Below, piece after piece: positions 8,063-16,957 of a stretch of DNA of 64,000 nt (position 1 is its first letter; each line of letters starts with the position of its first letter). The notes below the pieces were generated by a model. The model was not told the DNA's origin. It was given only the letters and a program-made list of their open reading frames with translations, and ran no database searches. This DNA comes from Marinobacter piscis. Its GTDB lineage: Bacteria; Pseudomonadota; Gammaproteobacteria; Pseudomonadales; Oleiphilaceae. A program made the position numbers and the translations under genes. The stretch is from NCBI RefSeq assembly GCF_007671655.1, contig NZ_VCGX01000002.1:1054001-1118000 (forward strand). The letters are read 5' to 3'.

Positions 8063-8170
8063 ATGGCAACAAGAAAAATTCTTCTAACCGATCACCAGGA
8101 ACAGTTGGTTGGCGAGGACATTGCCGAATACCTCTCACTCAGAGCCAGTGAGCTCACTAAAAAGGACTAA
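8063..8170 (+). pseudogene. ParD-like antitoxin remnant
   Basis: A 35-codon reading frame (MATRKILLTDHQEQLVGEDI, then AEYLSLRASELTKKD) with a good GGAGG ribosome site. The first residues resemble the start of short ParD-type antitoxins (M-x-x-R-x-x-x-LTDHQ), whose ribbon-helix-helix normally continues with SGRYQNASEVxRxGL. That core is missing and no ParE-like toxin follows. I read it as a decayed antitoxin, possibly still expressed as a short peptide. Confidence 0.5.
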
Positions 8171-8474
8171 GTTTTATTCACCCCTAACTTATGCGAGCCG
8201 CCAAAGGCACTGATATCACGGCCTTGTAACCTGGCACTCGAAACACTTTACACGCGCCTGTACTTACATCCGTATGTACAAATTAGCAGGTAACCTACCA
8301 CGCACCCACTCTCAATACTGAGCCAAGCTCCGAGCATATTGAGCAATAAGAAGCGAGCTCACGACAAAACTGGCACACCTTTCGCTACACCTCATACAAA
8401 CCACAGCAAACAACCAAAAACTGCAGGCCTTTGCCGCAATTTTTGAATTTAGCGGCAGGTAGATGAGGTATCCC
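8171..8474. other. Intergenic stretch without a recognised gene
   Basis: About 300 bases between the ParD-like remnant and the TPR-methyltransferase gene. I see no credible reading frame, hairpin or known repeat. GAGG at 8466-8469 is the ribosome site that fixes the start of the next gene. Confidence 0.5.
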
Positions 8475-10229
8475 ATGCAAGCCAAACATCACATTCAGGA
8501 ATCCCATTCCCAACAGGCGCAGCAGTACGCCAACCTTGGCTACTGGGCCCTGAAAACCGAGCGCCCTGCCCTGGCGGAACAGCACTTCCTGCAGGCTCTG
8601 GACTACGACCGGCAATCCGCCGCCGCTTTCTGTGGTGTGGCTCATGCCAAACGGTTGCAGGGGCAGTACGATGTGGCCTACCTGCATTACCGCAAGTTGC
8701 TGGAAACCGGCACCGAATGGGATTCTGTTTACAGCGGCATGCTTTCGTGCGCGCAACACCTTGCGGTTAACAAAGCCGATAACAACCTGGCGTTGGATGC
8801 CATTGCGTTGCTAAAACACGAAGGCTTGCCCCATCAGGAAATCGGGCGGTTTGTGGGGGCGATCATCCGCCTGCAATACGATCTGGACAACCCAGACGCA
8901 GAGATTCATCTGGATGCAGCGGGCACCGACGAACTGCTGATTTTGGCCCTGCAAAAAACACTCATGCCAGACCCGGCCGTGGAAGAACTGATTGTTATGC
9001 TGCGCCGGGCCATTGTGGCAGAAGTGGCACAAACTGCAGAACTGCGCGATGAGCTTCAGCAACTCGCCCTCGCCATCGCCCGGTACGCCGACCGCACCGG
9101 CTATGCCCTGCCCGCTGCAGAGGACGAAGCACGCCTGGTCGCGGCAATCAATGACAGCCTCAAAGCCCAGCTCATCATGGGCGAGCCGCAAACGGCGCTG
9201 ACTGGCTCACTAATGCTCAGCGCCATGTACGGCGCCCTGTTCCATCAGGACTTTGCCGTACACCTGGGGCAGTGGAACCTGGTGGACTGGCCCCTGGCAC
9301 TGCAGCCGGTTATGGCCACCAGCTACTACCACCGCGCCGAAGAAGAAAGCATCAAACAATGCTTTGATGAAAAGGCTGAAGAGCTGGCCCTGGACAAAAC
9401 CGACGTACCCCAGGCCTGGCCGTCCTGGTCGACACTTGCTTATCACGAGAAAAACAGCCTGAAAGCCATCATGGCCAACGAACTCGGCCTCCAGACCGAC
9501 AAACTGCCAGACACCCTGCGCATTATGGTATGCGGCGCCCGCTCCGGCCAGCGCGCTATGGAACTGGCTCACTACCTGTCCGATGTAGAAGTGATCGCTG
9601 TAGACGAATCCCTGGCCAACATCGCCAAAGGCACCCGCATGGCGGCAGAAACGAATGTGCGAAACATCGTATTCTGGCCCTGGTCCATCGCTCAGCAGTT
9701 CGTTGCCGACGGCCAGCAAGTGCACTGGATAGAAATCGGCCGCCTGCCCTCCCCGGCCATGACCGATCTCTCACTGGCGCAACTGATTCACACAGCTGCC
9801 AGCTCCGGGGCTGTTGTGCACCTGCACACCGCGGTCACAGAGCAAACAACCGGCGACCGCCAGATGCGCACCCTCATCGCCCAACACAACCTGAAACCAA
9901 CCCGCACTACCCTGCGCCAACTCCGCCGGATGGTCCTGAACCACCAACAGGATGCGACCTGGCAGGCACTGGTTCAGGAGGAAGACTTCTACAGCCTCGG
10001 CGGCTGTCGCGACCGCTGGTTTAATCCACAAAACAAAGCACAGCTAAAAGACCTGCTGGCAATGCTGAGCAACGAAGTGGAATGGAAACTGGTAAAAGCC
10101 CGCGATGAAGACGGCCACAGCCTGGCGACCCAGCCCGTGCAAAAACAGATACAGGCAGAGGCGCTGGGGAGTGAGGTGCAGAGTTTGCTGGGGCAGGGAT
10201 TGAGTGTGTATTTTCAGCGGCGCAGGTAA
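8475..10229 (+). CDS. TPR protein fused to a SAM-methyltransferase-like domain
   Basis: A 584-residue cytoplasmic protein with no signal peptide. I chose ATG 8475 because GAGG precedes it by six bases. Residues about 1-85 form TPR-like helical repeats (QQYANLGYWALKTERPALAE, QHFLQALDYDRQSAAAF, VAYLHYRKLLETG). A central part of roughly 280 residues is unassigned. From about residue 345 comes a Rossmann-like segment: LRIMVCGARSGQRAMELAHY, then EVIAVDESLANIAKGTRMA, which resembles motif I (GxxSGQ) and the acidic motif II of class I methyltransferases. Its position next to the flagellins recalls TPR-containing flagellin-modification enzymes, but that link is a guess. A bidirectional terminator ends it. 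Confidence 0.65.
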   Translation: MQAKHHIQESHSQQAQQYANLGYWALKTERPALAEQHFLQALDYDRQSAAAFCGVAHAKRLQGQYDVAYLHYRKLLETGTEWDSVYSGMLSCAQHLAVNKADNNLALDAIALLKHEGLPHQEIGRFVGAIIRLQYDLDNPDAEIHLDAAGTDELLILALQKTLMPDPAVEELIVMLRRAIVAEVAQTAELRDELQQLALAIARYADRTGYALPAAEDEARLVAAINDSLKAQLIMGEPQTALTGSLMLSAMYGALFHQDFAVHLGQWNLVDWPLALQPVMATSYYHRAEEESIKQCFDEKAEELALDKTDVPQAWPSWSTLAYHEKNSLKAIMANELGLQTDKLPDTLRIMVCGARSGQRAMELAHYLSDVEVIAVDESLANIAKGTRMAAETNVRNIVFWPWSIAQQFVADGQQVHWIEIGRLPSPAMTDLSLAQLIHTAASSGAVVHLHTAVTEQTTGDRQMRTLIAQHNLKPTRTTLRQLRRMVLNHQQDATWQALVQEEDFYSLGGCRDRWFNPQNKAQLKDLLAMLSNEVEWKLVKARDEDGHSLATQPVQKQIQAEALGSEVQSLLGQGLSVYFQRRR

Positions 10230-10234
10230 TAGCT

Positions 10235-10263
10235 AAGGTGCCGGCCCGATGGGCCGACACCTT
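10235..10263. terminator. Bidirectional terminator between convergent genes
   Basis: AAGGTGCCGGCCC and GGGCCGACACCTT pair in 12 of 13 positions around GAT, with T-rich sequence on the plus side (CTTTCC) and A-rich sequence on the other. It sits six bases past the TPR-methyltransferase stop and nine bases before the sbcB stop, so it serves both. Confidence 0.8.
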
Positions 10264-10271
10264 TCCTTCCT

Positions 10272-11714
10272 TTACAGATACGGCACCAACGACTGCCCAT
10301 AATAATGCAGCTCCTCCAGTATCAGCTGCTTCTCCGGCGTAAGCTCCGGATCATTGGCCAGGCGCTGCAGCTCGTGGCCGTAGGCTTCCAGGGAGCGCCA
10401 GCCTTTTTTGGGGTTCATCAGGCGCTGGCTGCGGAACTGCTCCCAGCGTTCAGATTCTTCGCTGCTGAGGGTGTCCGGGTGGTTGCGGGCGCGGTAGCGG
10501 AAGAGCATTTCGGGGAGGCGCTGGTCGCTGAAGTGAAAGGTTTCTTCCGCGAGAATGTCCGGCGGGGTCTGCAGGGCGCGGTTGAGTTCGCTGCGGTCGG
10601 CGGGAGACAGAAAGCCGCCGGCGTAGAGTTGTTCGTCCGGGTCGGTGAGGTTGCCCTCATAAGGCTGGTCGAAGGCTTCGGCGATGCGTTCGGCTAGGTC
10701 CGGGGCTTTTCTCAGGCGGGCGAGGTTGGCGCGCAGGGTATCGCCGTTCAGCTGCAACGCTTCCAGCCGCTCTGCGGACAGGGTAGAAAGCATAGCCGCC
10801 GGGGCCAGTACCGGGCATTTGTTCAGCTGTACGCCTTTCAGCGGAAAGCGCGACGCATCGCCCAATTCCGCCTGAGAGGTAAACACCCGCTCACGGATCT
10901 GTTCCGGGGTGGCGTTGATCAGCTCTTCCGGGTCTTCCCGCAAGTCGTATACAATCACCTGGTTCTTGTTGCCGGGGTGCTCGGCCAGCGGTGCAACCAT
11001 GGCGCAACAACCCCGGGTGGCGGGGTATTTGGCGGATATGTGCAGCACGGGCTTCATGGTGGCTGTGTCCAGCATGGTGCGGGCCGAGTGCTTGTCTTTA
11101 TTGTTCAGCACAAACTCAAACAACCGCGGCTGTTTATCACGAATCAGCCGGGCCACCGCCAACGTGGCTTCCACATCCGACATGGCGTCGTGGGCCGCCT
11201 CATGGGCAATGCCGTTTGCTTCGGTAAGCTCTTCCAGCCTGAAGCTGGGGCTGCCATCCGGTTTACGGGGCCAGTTAATGCCTTCGGGGCGCAACGCGTA
11301 GGTCAGGCGCACCATGTCGATAATATCCCAGCGGGAGTTGCCGTTCTGCCATTCCCGGGCATAGGGATCGCGCAGGTTGCGGTACAGGGTGTGGCGGGTT
11401 ACTTCATCATCAAAGCGCAGGTTGTTGTAGCCCACCACGCACGTGCCGGGCTGGCTGAAGGCTTCGTTGATCTGAGCGATAAACTCGGTTTCCGGAAGCC
11501 CTTCTTCCAGGGCTTTTTGCGGGGTAATGCCGGTAATCAGGCAGGCTTGCGGTGAAGGCAGGTAATCGTCCGTGGGTTTGCAGTAAATCACCAGCGGCTC
11601 TTCAATAATGTTCAGATCCGCGTCCGTTCGCACACCTGCAAACTGCGACGGCCTGTCGTGAACCGGGTCCACACCAAACGTTTCGTAATCGTGCCAATAA
11701 AACGAACGGATCAA
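10272..11714 (-). CDS. sbcB: Exodeoxyribonuclease I
   Basis: Single-strand-specific 3'-5' exonuclease acting in mismatch repair and recombination. The 480 residues match the family length. DEDDh catalytic motifs are visible: Asp9 and Glu11 in WHDYETFG, the ExoII region around VVGYNNLRFDDEVTRHTLYR, and HDAMSDVEATLAVARLI with the late His and Asp. The SH3-like and helical C-terminal domains follow (CPVLAPAAMLSTLSAERL; ending LEELHYYGQSLVPYL). It is a single gene, convergent with the TPR-methyltransferase and separate from the secreted protein upstream. Confidence 0.96.
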   Translation of the reverse strand: MIRSFYWHDYETFGVDPVHDRPSQFAGVRTDADLNIIEEPLVIYCKPTDDYLPSPQACLITGITPQKALEEGLPETEFIAQINEAFSQPGTCVVGYNNLRFDDEVTRHTLYRNLRDPYAREWQNGNSRWDIIDMVRLTYALRPEGINWPRKPDGSPSFRLEELTEANGIAHEAAHDAMSDVEATLAVARLIRDKQPRLFEFVLNNKDKHSARTMLDTATMKPVLHISAKYPATRGCCAMVAPLAEHPGNKNQVIVYDLREDPEELINATPEQIRERVFTSQAELGDASRFPLKGVQLNKCPVLAPAAMLSTLSAERLEALQLNGDTLRANLARLRKAPDLAERIAEAFDQPYEGNLTDPDEQLYAGGFLSPADRSELNRALQTPPDILAEETFHFSDQRLPEMLFRYRARNHPDTLSSEESERWEQFRSQRLMNPKKGWRSLEAYGHELQRLANDPELTPEKQLILEELHYYGQSLVPYL

Positions 11715-11761
11715 AACAAGACTCCTGCCATATGAATCATGAAAGGCAGAAGTTTAGCAAA

Positions 11762-12613
11762 TCAAAACAGGTTCGTACCCATATCCACCGGATGGGTCTG
11801 CAAACGTTCCACTCCGGAGGTTACAAAATTCTCCAGGTTTACCTTCATGTTCGTCGGCAGGTTAATAAACACGCCCTCGCCCACACTGATGGCGCCGGTT
11901 CCGTCCAGCTTCTGCCAGTCCATGGCTTCGCGCTGAAAGCCAATAAAAAAGCCGTCGGTGAAGTCGTTATTCCCCTCACCTACGTTAACAGAGCGCAATT
12001 TGGTTAATGCCGCCGTGCAGGTCGCTCCGCTTGCACAATCACCCGGAGCAACGCCAATATGCGTCGCCCGTTTATTGGTCGGAACACCATTACTGTCCAT
12101 CAGCACAGCATCATGCAATGCGCCGGAACCATCCTCAAACTGCAAACCGATATCGCCACTGAAACTGTCGGTAGAGGACGATACAGACCCCCGCGCCTGA
12201 CCAAAGCCCATACGAAAGCCCACAAGCCCGTGCTCATCTTCGGCCAGCTCAAGGTAAGGCAGACGCGCCTCAAACGGCACCTTGTCACCGGCATTGTAAG
12301 TCACACCGTTGAACTGATCGCCGTTGTTGCGGGCAATGTGCCCAAGGGCCACATGCCGGGCAGAAAAATCCGTACCGCCGTCTATCTGGCCAACCTGCAC
12401 ATCGTCAATATTTACATGGGTTTCCACATCCATATTCAACGTCATGCGGGTGGAGCTGTGGGTACCGGGAATAGTCTCAACCTGCATAAACGCCTGCCCG
12501 GTCACTTCCCCCATAACGGTATCGGTAATGGGCTCCAGTTCCGCCCAGGCGGCGGGCACCGCCCCCATATATATGGCAATAAAGGCCGCATACCTGTACC
12601 TGTGGTGTCTCAT
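11762..12613 (-). CDS. Secreted protein with a DxxMGEVTGQ motif
   Basis: A 283-residue protein with a signal peptide (RYAAFIAIYMGAVPAAWAE, cleavage after AWA). The mature N-terminus is LEPITDTVMGEVTGQAF, a motif shared by a family of outer-surface proteins in Pseudomonas, Acinetobacter and Marinobacter, some annotated as FilA-like pilus-assembly proteins. The rest is predicted beta-rich (THVNIDDVQVGQIDGGTDF, GSVSSSTDSFSGDIGLQFED) with a CASGATC cysteine pair. No membrane anchor follows. It is unlinked to its neighbours; its function is unknown. Confidence 0.6.
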   Translation of the reverse strand: MRHHRYRYAAFIAIYMGAVPAAWAELEPITDTVMGEVTGQAFMQVETIPGTHSSTRMTLNMDVETHVNIDDVQVGQIDGGTDFSARHVALGHIARNNGDQFNGVTYNAGDKVPFEARLPYLELAEDEHGLVGFRMGFGQARGSVSSSTDSFSGDIGLQFEDGSGALHDAVLMDSNGVPTNKRATHIGVAPGDCASGATCTAALTKLRSVNVGEGNNDFTDGFFIGFQREAMDWQKLDGTGAISVGEGVFINLPTNMKVNLENFVTSGVERLQTHPVDMGTNLF

Positions 12614-12888
12614 AGCAATGCCTCTTAGAAAGCGTTAAGAGCCAGACTACATGGACCAGAGCGCGCAACGCGCCTGCACTGACAGCTAACATTGTTTTAA
12701 TTTGAATTGACCGCACTATAGCGGATACTGCTCAACCCTGAGCGTGAGCCAAATCACAAACCCCGATAACAATCCGTTACATTTCACACATTGTAAAACC
12801 CTGTGATATATCTGTTGCTTATATATACACATACAACCTTGCTGTTTATACTGCCCCGCACACCCGACAGCACTCATTGGCCACCAAC

Positions 12889-13926
12889 ATGACCACCCGT
12901 GTACTGATCTGCGACGACTCGTTACTTGCCAGAAAGCAAATGGCACGGGCGCTGCCCCCAGGCCCGGATTATGTCCTTCAGTTTGTCAGCAACGGCGCAG
13001 AGGCACTGGCCAGATTGCGGGCGCAGCCGGTGGATCTGATGTTTCTTGATCTGAATATGCCGGAAGTGGATGGCTATCAGGTTCTGGAGCACGTCCAGGC
13101 TGAAAACCTGGCGGTTCTGACCATTGTGGTGTCGGGCGACATTCAGCCCAAAGCCCAGGAACGAGTACGCAACCTAGGAGCCATAGGCTTCATCACCAAG
13201 CCCATAGAACTCGGGGCTGTGCTGTCCCTGCTTGCGGAATACGGCTTCTATCGCCCTGGCGAACTGGAACACGCTGCTCTTAACGACGACCTGCTGGACC
13301 CCGGCGATGCCGCAGACTTCCCGGAAATCCCCTTATCCCTGAACGACTACCTGCAGGAAGTGGCCAATATAGCCATGGGGCGTGCGTCGGATCTGTTGGC
13401 GCGGCTGCTGCAGGTGTTTGTTAAACAGCCGGTTCCGAAAGTGTCGCTTATCGCCAACTCCGAACTCAGCATGGCCATCTCGGCGGCCAACAACAGCAGC
13501 ACCTACTCAGCAGTGTGCCAGGGCTTCACAGGGGCAAACATCGCCGGTGAAGCCCTGTTGCTGTTTTCCGATGCCAACTTCCGGAAAATGGCCGAACTCC
13601 TGCGTTACGACATAACCAAAGGCGAAGCCACCCAGGTGGAGGTTCTGATGGACATGTCCAGCATCCTCTTCGGCGCCTTCCTCAAAGGCATGGGCGACCA
13701 GCTGGATATGATGCTCGGCCCTGGCCACCCCACTGTACTGGGCCAGCAACAGCCGGTAACCGAACTGCTGGAAAACCAAAGCGCACGCCAGGAACAACTG
13801 CTGTGCATTGAAATCAGCTATAACCTTGAAGAACGCGGCCTACAATGCGACATGCTTGTGCTGCTGACCGAAGATTCCATGCCGTTTTTGCAACAACACC
13901 TACACCAGTTGATGAGTACATCATGA
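12889..13926 (+). CDS. Response regulator with CheC/CheX-like output domain
   Basis: A 345-residue protein. Residues 1-120 are a receiver domain: acidic pair in VLICDDSLLARKQMA, phospho-acceptor Asp in LMFLDLNMPEVDGYQVLE, the Ser/Thr position at VVSGD, and conserved Lys in GFITKPIELGAV. Residues about 150-340 resemble CheC/CheX phosphatases (LQEVANIAMGRASDLLARLL, and LMDMSSILFGAFLKGMGDQL with the second helix). ATG 12889 is preferred over TTG 12877. It overlaps the diguanylate cyclase by four bases (ATGA), so the two are co-translated. A receiver fused to a dephosphorylation domain next to a cyclase suggests a feedback module; the input kinase is not here. Confidence 0.85.
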   Translation: MTTRVLICDDSLLARKQMARALPPGPDYVLQFVSNGAEALARLRAQPVDLMFLDLNMPEVDGYQVLEHVQAENLAVLTIVVSGDIQPKAQERVRNLGAIGFITKPIELGAVLSLLAEYGFYRPGELEHAALNDDLLDPGDAADFPEIPLSLNDYLQEVANIAMGRASDLLARLLQVFVKQPVPKVSLIANSELSMAISAANNSSTYSAVCQGFTGANIAGEALLLFSDANFRKMAELLRYDITKGEATQVEVLMDMSSILFGAFLKGMGDQLDMMLGPGHPTVLGQQQPVTELLENQSARQEQLLCIEISYNLEERGLQCDMLVLLTEDSMPFLQQHLHQLMSTS

Positions 13927-14882
13927 CCGCAAACAACCCGACTCCTCAGTCTTTGCATTGGATGACAGACATGCTGGACTCCGTGGAAGTGGGCCTGATC
14001 GTGCTGGATCGGGAATTCCGGGTACAACTCTGGAACGGGTTTATGGAAAACCACAGTGGCATCACCGCCAGCAACATTCATAACCGGGTGTTGTTTGATG
14101 TATTCCCGGAAATCCCGAAAGCCTGGCTGACTCGCAAGGCAGATGCCGTCACCCTGCTCAACACCCGGGCCTTCACCTCCTGGGAGCAGCGCCCTTACCT
14201 GTTCCGCTTCCGCAACACCCGGCCAATCACCGGCACAGAAGACTACATGTTCCAGAACCTCACCATCAGCCCGCTGAGCAACAGCAGCGGCGAGGTCGAG
14301 AAACTGTGCCTGATGGTGTACGACGTAACCGACATAGCCACCCACAAACGGGCGCTGGAACGGGCCAACGCGCAGTTGTCCAGGCTGAGCATGACAGACC
14401 GGCTGACCGGCCTGCTCAACCGTGCCACCTGGGAAAACCTGGTCGACGCCGAGTTTGAACGCTTCCGGCGCTACAACCAGAACACCAGCCTGGTGATGTT
14501 TGATATAGACGCCTTTAAAAGCGTAAACGATCGCTACGGCCACCTGGCCGGTGATGAAGTGCTTAAGCATATCGCCAAAACCGTCAAAGGCCTGTTGCGC
14601 CAGTCCGACAGTCTGGGCCGTTACGGAGGGGAAGAGTTCGGAATAATATTACCCGAAACCGATATAGAAGGGGCACGCATTATATGCGAGCGTATAAGAG
14701 AGGCAATAGAAAACAGTGAAGTAAAAACATCCGCCGGCCCCATCCATTACACAATCAGTACAGGCATTGCGCAATTAACACACGCACCTAAAAATCATAT
14801 GAAATGGATGCAACAGGCCGACGACGCATTATATGCCGCCAAAAGCAGCGGCAGAAACCGGATTGTGGTTTATCAAGGCTGA
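13923..14882 (+). CDS. Diguanylate cyclase with N-terminal PAS domain
   Basis: A 319-residue enzyme making cyclic-di-GMP from two GTP. The start at 13923 overlaps the upstream stop. A PAS domain covers about residues 10-135 (VEVGLIVLDREFRVQLWNGF, NRVLFDVFPEI), then a linker helix and the GGDEF domain: LTGLLNRATWENLVDAEF, MFDIDAFKSVNDRYGHLAG and the active signature GRYGGEEFGIILPETD. An intact RxxD inhibitory site (RQSD) precedes the signature by five residues, so the enzyme should be active and product-inhibited. The last 100 bases are AT-richer than the rest. Confidence 0.93.
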   Translation: MTANNPTPQSLHWMTDMLDSVEVGLIVLDREFRVQLWNGFMENHSGITASNIHNRVLFDVFPEIPKAWLTRKADAVTLLNTRAFTSWEQRPYLFRFRNTRPITGTEDYMFQNLTISPLSNSSGEVEKLCLMVYDVTDIATHKRALERANAQLSRLSMTDRLTGLLNRATWENLVDAEFERFRRYNQNTSLVMFDIDAFKSVNDRYGHLAGDEVLKHIAKTVKGLLRQSDSLGRYGGEEFGIILPETDIEGARIICERIREAIENSEVKTSAGPIHYTISTGIAQLTHAPKNHMKWMQQADDALYAAKSSGRNRIVVYQG

Positions 14883-14891
14883 GCCGGCTGA

Positions 14892-15260
14892 TCAGTCCTC
14901 CTGCCAGCTCTGCACAGCTTCCTTACCATACTTCTCACGCCACGCATTCAGAACCTTGTGGTTACCGCCGCGGGTTTTAACCACCTCACCGGTATGCGGG
15001 TTCTTATAGGTTTTCAACGGGCGTTTGGCACGGGTGCCTGTACCGCCTTCCGCTTTGGCGGGCGCCAGAGAAGGATCAATCGCTTTAAGAATCTGCAGCA
15101 CATGCTTTGGCGTTTTATTGTATTCAGCCATTAACGTACGAAGACTGTCTTCAAACGCCAGTTCATTTTTGAGAGCTTCATCTTCTTCAAGCTTACTGAT
15201 CTCATCTGCAAGCTGTTCCATCAGCTGTTTCTTTTGGTAGTAGTCTTTAAGCTTTGCCAT
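14892..15260 (-). CDS. mvaT: MvaT-family H-NS-like silencer
   Basis: A 122-residue xenogeneic silencer of the Pseudomonas type. The N-terminal coiled coil for oligomerisation is YYQKKQLMEQLADEISKLEE and DEALKNELAFEDSLRTLMAE. The C-terminal DNA-binding part is LKTYKNPHTGEVVKTRGGNH, then KVLNAWREKYGKEAVQSW, including the conserved K-N-P-x-T-G-E and R-G-G-N-H elements that contact the minor groove of AT-rich DNA. Its own upstream region is unusually AT-rich, which suggests autoregulation. The convergent cyclase stop is nine bases away. Confidence 0.93.
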   Translation of the reverse strand: MAKLKDYYQKKQLMEQLADEISKLEEDEALKNELAFEDSLRTLMAEYNKTPKHVLQILKAIDPSLAPAKAEGGTGTRAKRPLKTYKNPHTGEVVKTRGGNHKVLNAWREKYGKEAVQSWQED

Positions 15261-15451
15261 AAAACAAATCCCCTGAAAAAGTATGGATTAAACACCATAT
15301 GAATTAAAAAAATGTTGACCAGCATGCACAACCGAATATCAGGCGAACATAATAATCAACATAATCATTTATGGCAAAATATATTATGGAACCGACATAT
15401 TATTGAGCCGAAAATAATACTCTGTGCTTTATTTCAGCCAATATATACAAT
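15261..15451. promoter_or_regulatory. AT-rich control region of mvaT
   Basis: These 190 bases are markedly AT-rich against their neighbours, with many TATTA/ATAATA steps (for example AAAATATATTATGG and CATATTATTGAG). They lie upstream of mvaT and downstream of the beta-CASP gene stop at 15452. Flexible TA-rich DNA is the preferred target of MvaT, so this is probably its own operator and promoter. Confidence 0.5.
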
Positions 15452-16897
15452 TTAAACCGAACCCGGCTCCACAGGAATCACAACCTCCGACTCCGGAAAC
15501 CGCAACTCCAGAACCTGTTTAAACGCGGCCTTGGCGTCTGCATCGCCATGCACCACACGAATCTCTTTCGGCGCCTGGGGAATGCCATCCACAAAGCGCA
15601 ACAAATCACTCTGCCCCGCGTGAGCCGAATACCCACCCACCTGATGCACCCTGGCGCGAATGTCATAACGCTCGCCGTCCAGCTCTACCCAGCCGCCACC
15701 CGGCCCATAGGTAAGAATATCCCGGCCGGGCGTGCCTGCTGCCTGATACCCCACAAACAACACATCGTTACGGGCATCGCCAAGCATGGCCTGCAAATAA
15801 TTCACCACCCGGCCACCTGCACACATGCCGGAACCGGCCAGCACCACACAGGGGCGGTGGGATCTGGCAAGGTACTCTACGGCATTCAGATGGTCTTCAT
15901 GATCATTAATCACCGTCAGCTGATCAAACGACAACGGATGCCGCCCGGCACTCACCCGCGCCCGGGCCTCATCATCCCAGAAGGGCTTCAGACGGCGGTA
16001 TATACGGGTGAACTCCGCCGCCAGAGGCGAATCCACCACAATCTCCAGCCGGCTCCAGGTCAGCGGCTTGCCATCAAGCGGCACCCCCTCAATGGCCTCA
16101 TCCCCAAACTCGGCAATCAGCCCCTCAATCTCATACAGCAACTCCTGGGTACGCCCGATACTGAACGCCGGCACCAGCACCGTGCCGCCGTCTTCCAGGG
16201 CATGTTCCAGCACCTGCTTTAAGCGGTATCGCCGGGTCGCCCTGTCTTCATGATCTTTATCGCCATAAGTACTCTCAATCACCAGCCGGTCCGCCCGCTC
16301 CGGCGGTACCGCCTCCGGCAACAAAGGCGAATGGGGCGCGCCCAGATCACCACTGAACACAACGCGCTCGGCCTCCCCGCCGCTGCGGGCATCACACTCC
16401 ACATAAGCGGAACCAAGAATATGCCCGGCCCTTTGCAATCGCACGCTCAGTGAACTGCCAGCTTCTGAAAACACAGGGTGCCACTGGTTATAAGGCACAG
16501 GCACCAAACGCTCACGAACCACACCCAGAAAGCGCTCAATCAGCTCCCTGTCCCGGGTAAAACCGATTTTAAGGGCATCTTCCAGAATTTCCGGAAGCAT
16601 AATGGCCGAAGGTTCGGAACACACAATCGGCCCCTCAAAACCCGCCGCAAGAAGATAAGGAATACGTCCCACATGATCAATATGCACATGGGTAACCACT
16701 AGGGCATGGATATGCGCGAGGGGAAAATCAATGGCCAGATCCTCGGCGGAGGAACGGCCATTGGCATCCTGGCCCTGGAACAGGCCGCAGTCAATTAACA
16801 CTGCGGCTTCAGAGTGGTGCTCAGCCGAAGACAGAGACAGTTCGTGGCAGGAGCCGGTGACGCCTTTTACAGCGCCATGGTGTTTAATTTTAATCAT
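15452..16897 (-). CDS. Beta-CASP metallo-beta-lactamase RNase-like protein (1)
   Basis: A 481-residue zinc-dependent hydrolase of the KH-less beta-CASP group. The metal motif is VVTHVHIDHVGRIPYL (HxHxDH), followed by FSGDLGAP and ESTYGDKDHE. The beta-CASP insert comes next (VLVPAFSIGRTQELLYEIEG, LAGSGMCAGGRVVNYL), ending with VHQVGGYSAHAGQSDLLRF. Such proteins act as RNA exo- or endonucleases, but no substrate can be named. It has a paralogue at 59082. It is the last gene of the minus-strand polysaccharide block; a 217-base gap separates it from the dehydratase. Confidence 0.85.
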   Translation of the reverse strand: MIKIKHHGAVKGVTGSCHELSLSSAEHHSEAAVLIDCGLFQGQDANGRSSAEDLAIDFPLAHIHALVVTHVHIDHVGRIPYLLAAGFEGPIVCSEPSAIMLPEILEDALKIGFTRDRELIERFLGVVRERLVPVPYNQWHPVFSEAGSSLSVRLQRAGHILGSAYVECDARSGGEAERVVFSGDLGAPHSPLLPEAVPPERADRLVIESTYGDKDHEDRATRRYRLKQVLEHALEDGGTVLVPAFSIGRTQELLYEIEGLIAEFGDEAIEGVPLDGKPLTWSRLEIVVDSPLAAEFTRIYRRLKPFWDDEARARVSAGRHPLSFDQLTVINDHEDHLNAVEYLARSHRPCVVLAGSGMCAGGRVVNYLQAMLGDARNDVLFVGYQAAGTPGRDILTYGPGGGWVELDGERYDIRARVHQVGGYSAHAGQSDLLRFVDGIPQAPKEIRVVHGDADAKAAFKQVLELRFPESEVVIPVEPGSV

Positions 16898-16957
16898 GCA
16901 ACAGTCCTTGTTGACATAAAATACAAAAATAAAAGGTATGCAGCTCAGGGTGCAGAC

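Noticed and set aside
14892..15260. H-NS proper instead of MvaT
   Set aside because: The KNPHTGEVVKTRGGNH element and N-terminal pattern are those of the MvaT/MvaU group.
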